From Sphingomonas hankookensis (GTDB lineage: Bacteria; Pseudomonadota; Alphaproteobacteria; Sphingomonadales; Sphingomonadaceae), in assembly GCF_028551275.1 (NCBI RefSeq), contig NZ_CP117025.1, positions 2,165,501 through 2,229,500 on the forward strand: a stretch of DNA of 64,000 bases, read 5' to 3'. A program made the position numbers and the translations under genes. Under the pieces are notes generated by a model. That model saw only the letters and a list, made by a program, of their open reading frames with translations. It ran no database searches and was not told where the DNA came from. This document shows positions 62,040 to 64,000 of the stretch, one piece after another (positions within the stretch are counted from its first letter, which is position 1; each line of letters opens with the position of its first letter).

Positions 62040-63221
62040 ATGAATCCCGCAGCGCGGACCCAGGCGGCAATCGATCTGGTCGATGCGATCATCGATGCAG
62101 CGAAGAGCGGCGGTGCGGCGGCGGATCAGGTGGCGAAGCGTTTCTTCGCGGCGCGCCGCTATGCCGGGTCGAAGGACCGTCGTGCGATCCGCACGCTGGC
62201 CTATGACGCCGTCCGACGATTCGGACCGGTCCCGGTATCGGCCCGCGCCGCGATCGTCGCGATGGCCGACGCGGACGCGGCGCTGGCAGCGACGTTCGAC
62301 GGATCGTCCTATGGCCCAGCGCCCATTGCCGCCGACGAACCGCGCGCCGAAACCGGTCTGGCGCCCGCCTGGCTGGTCGACGCCTTTCGAAGCTCGGAAT
62401 TGGGCGATGCCGACCTCGCCGCGCTGCTCGAGCGCGCACCGCTCGATATTCGGGTCAACCGCCTCCGCACCGACCGGGACGCCGTTCTTGCCGAGCTGGG
62501 AGGCGAGCCTGCGGCCGATCTGCCCGACGCGATCCGTTTGCCCGCCGAGGCGCCGCTCGATCAGGACGGCGTGTTGCAGGACGGCCGCGCCGAGGTGCAG
62601 GATTTCGGCAGCCAGATCGTGTCGCTCGCCGTCGGCGCGACACCGGACGGCTTCGCGATCGACCTGTGCGCCGGCGGCGGCGGCAAGACGCTCGCCATTG
62701 CCGCGCAGATGGCGGGGCGGGGGCGGATCCTCGCCACCGATACCGATCGGCCGCGCCTGTCGCGGCTCGCGCCGCGTGCCGCCCGTGCCGGCGTGACCAT
62801 CGCCGAGCCCCGTCTGCTTGATCCGGGCAAGGAAGCGGCGATGCTGTCCGATGTTGCAGGTCAGGCGGACTGGGTGATGGTCGACGCGCCCTGTTCGGGC
62901 ACCGGCACCTGGCGCCGCAATCCGGAGGCGCGCTGGCGGCTGACGCCGGATCGGCTCGACCGGGTCGTGGCGACCCAGGCACGGTTGCTCGACGTGGCGG
63001 CGGGTCTCACCTCTCCGACCGGCACCATTACCTATGTCGTCTGTTCGCTGCTGGACGCCGAAGGCAGGGGCCAGGTCGATGCGTTCCTGTCGCGTCATCC
63101 CGATTGGCGCGCGCTGCCGCTTGCATTGCCGCGCGGCCGCGTCCACGGTCGGGGCATGCGCCTGACCCCGGCATCCGACTCTACCGACGGTTTCTTCGTC
63201 GCACGGCTCGGCCGGGCATAA
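62040..63221 (+). CDS. RsmB/NOP family RNA (cytosine-5) methyltransferase
   Basis: 393 aa. The N-terminal NusB-like helical domain (about 1-130) precedes the Rossmann domain: SAM site DLCAGGGGKTLAIA, and DAPCSGTGTWRRNPEARW and YVVCSLL with the two catalytic-type cysteines. Ribosome site AGGAAG. Likely modifies 16S rRNA, but the target position is not certain. Confidence 0.9.
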   Translation: MNPAARTQAAIDLVDAIIDAAKSGGAAADQVAKRFFAARRYAGSKDRRAIRTLAYDAVRRFGPVPVSARAAIVAMADADAALAATFDGSSYGPAPIAADEPRAETGLAPAWLVDAFRSSELGDADLAALLERAPLDIRVNRLRTDRDAVLAELGGEPAADLPDAIRLPAEAPLDQDGVLQDGRAEVQDFGSQIVSLAVGATPDGFAIDLCAGGGGKTLAIAAQMAGRGRILATDTDRPRLSRLAPRAARAGVTIAEPRLLDPGKEAAMLSDVAGQADWVMVDAPCSGTGTWRRNPEARWRLTPDRLDRVVATQARLLDVAAGLTSPTGTITYVVCSLLDAEGRGQVDAFLSRHPDWRALPLALPRGRVHGRGMRLTPASDSTDGFFVARLGRA

Positions 63222-63249
63222 GGTGCCACTCGCTCGGTCGGAGATGTTG

Positions 63250-63771
63250 ATGCGGTTCACCTCGGTTTCGGTCGCGGGCGCGCTGGTGCTGGTTTGTGCA
63301 TCGGCCTCGCTCAGCGGTCAGCGTCCCGACAATCAGGTCGATCCGCGTTCGATGGCGCTGCTGCAACAGGGGCGCGCCGCGCAGGCTGCCGGCGACACCA
63401 ATGCCGCGACCGGCCTGATCGAAAGCGCGCTGGTAATCGATCCGCGCAACCGCGCTGCCTATATCACGCTTGCCGATATCGCTCGCGCGCAGGGGCTGCC
63501 CGGCAAATCGATCCGCCTGTACCGCGAGGCGCTGAGCCTCGAACCGAACGACGTCGCCGCGCTGAAGGGCGAGGGCGAGGCGCTGGTCCAGAAGGGCGCC
63601 GTCAATCGTGCCAAGGATACGTTGGCCAAGCTCAAGACGGTTTGCGGCGCGACCTGTCCGGCAGCGAACGAACTGGCGGCGGTTATCGCCAAGGGCCCGC
63701 CGGTCACCGCGACCGCGCAGCAGACCCCGCCGGTGGTTCCGGGCGCGCCGAAGCCCGCGACGCCGCAATAG
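63250..63771 (+). CDS. TPR-repeat protein, exported
   Basis: 173 aa. A signal-like N-terminus (MRFTSVSVAGALVLVCASASL) is followed by about three TPR repeats (residues ~35-135: LIESALVIDPRNRAAYITLA, LYREALSLEPNDVAALKG) and a Thr/Pro tail. The ATG at 63250 follows GGAG at good spacing; other starts upstream (63223, 63244) are possible. Function unknown; probably co-transcribed with the methyltransferase gene. Confidence 0.78.
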   Translation: MRFTSVSVAGALVLVCASASLSGQRPDNQVDPRSMALLQQGRAAQAAGDTNAATGLIESALVIDPRNRAAYITLADIARAQGLPGKSIRLYREALSLEPNDVAALKGEGEALVQKGAVNRAKDTLAKLKTVCGATCPAANELAAVIAKGPPVTATAQQTPPVVPGAPKPATPQ

Positions 63772-63794
63772 ACGCTGGTTCAAGGAAGTTTGGA

Positions 63795-63950
63795 TTCACG
63801 CGAAGGCGCGGAGACGCGGAGGGGTTGCGTCTCTGGCGGGCGGCCCGCGAACGGGAGACGTCTTGCCGGGCTCTGGCAGATACTGACGCCGCTGGCGCGG
63901 GGTGACGTCGCGCCAAGCGCAACCCCTTCGCGTCTCCGCCTTCGCGTGAA
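63795..63950. repeat. Inverted-repeat intergenic element
   Basis: Outer arms of about 33 bases (63795-63828 and 63918-63950): both carry TTCACGCGAAGGCG...GAGACGCG with few mismatches, enclosing about 90 bases. It lies between the TPR gene and the next gene and looks like a small non-coding genome repeat. No ORF with support inside. Confidence 0.65.
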
Positions 63951-63960
63951 CCTCTTCTTT

Positions 63961-64000
63961 CTAAACCGATAAAGCCCGCGCCAACGTCACGAACTCGGCG
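63961..64000 (-). CDS. C-terminus of a gene entering from the right edge (partial)
   Basis: Only 13 codons are visible: AEFVTLARALSV then TAG at 63963-63961. A clean open frame with genome-like codons, but far too short to identify or be sure. Confidence 0.35.
   Translation of the reverse strand, partial: AEFVTLARALSV

Overview
High-GC chromosomal DNA, most likely from a Sphingomonas-type alphaproteobacterium (Sphingomonadaceae). The clues are the mreBCD-mrdA-rodA block, a plant-type (class II) DAHP synthase, TrmFO, a zinc-independent HemB, a PopZ/DUF2497-like protein beside a TolC-type porin, and dispersed palindromes of the 'cgtcattcccgc...gcgggaatccat' kind. Nearly all of it is ordinary core chromosome. 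I saw no phage, transposase, integrase, CRISPR array, toxin-antitoxin pair or defence system.

Layout. 1-2125 (-): a wall or exopolysaccharide enzyme (GH18-like plus NodB deacetylase) cut by the window edge. 2372-5779 (+): a secreted S1-protease autotransporter. 6135-6300 (-): two tandem tRNA-Lys genes. 6413-12033 (-): the cell-shape operon mreB-mreC-mreD-mrdA-rodA. 12174-16138 (+): mutL and an orphan molybdenum hydroxylase large subunit. 16305-19824 (-): class II DAHP synthase, a TM2 protein and cysS. 20015-21788 (+): an SRPBCC protein and a zinc alcohol dehydrogenase behind a possible EcfG stress promoter. 21947-23809 (+): a 51-codon small ORF and isocitrate lyase. 23895-23968 (-): tRNA-Cys. 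24137-29697 (+): Pcm-like methyltransferase, TolC-like porin, DUF2497 protein and valS. 29921-30805 (-): lipid kinase. 30889-34595 (+): hemB, GNAT acetyltransferase and a frameshifted membrane/spermidine-synthase-like gene. 34596-35090 (-): small lipoprotein.

35131-35508 holds a duplicated promoter/tRNA-Arg/terminator unit. 35513-43236 is a hemicellulose-trimming cluster (GH43, GH27, GH43, FadR-type regulator, SGNH acetylesterase). The regulator has a palindromic operator candidate in its own promoter region. 43276-48380 is an iron-siderophore cluster: a DUF4198 protein divergent from a TonB receptor, DUF3649, PepSY reductase-like and DUF3325 genes, with a three-half-site operator candidate between the divergent starts. 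The right third carries trmFO, DUF488, DUF952, gyrA, an MscS channel, a DUF885 metallopeptidase-like protein, an NfeD/SPFH pair, a CitE-like lyase, an M28 peptidase, guaB, an RsmB-like methyltransferase and a TPR protein.

No wholly new multi-gene system stands out. The most useful second-look items are the duplicated tRNA-Arg transcription unit with its shared bidirectional terminator, the single-base frameshift at 32892-32893, the small ORF and structured leader before isocitrate lyase, the candidate stress promoter and operator sites, the orphan molybdopterin subunit, and the Pcm-like protein with a degenerate SAM motif.
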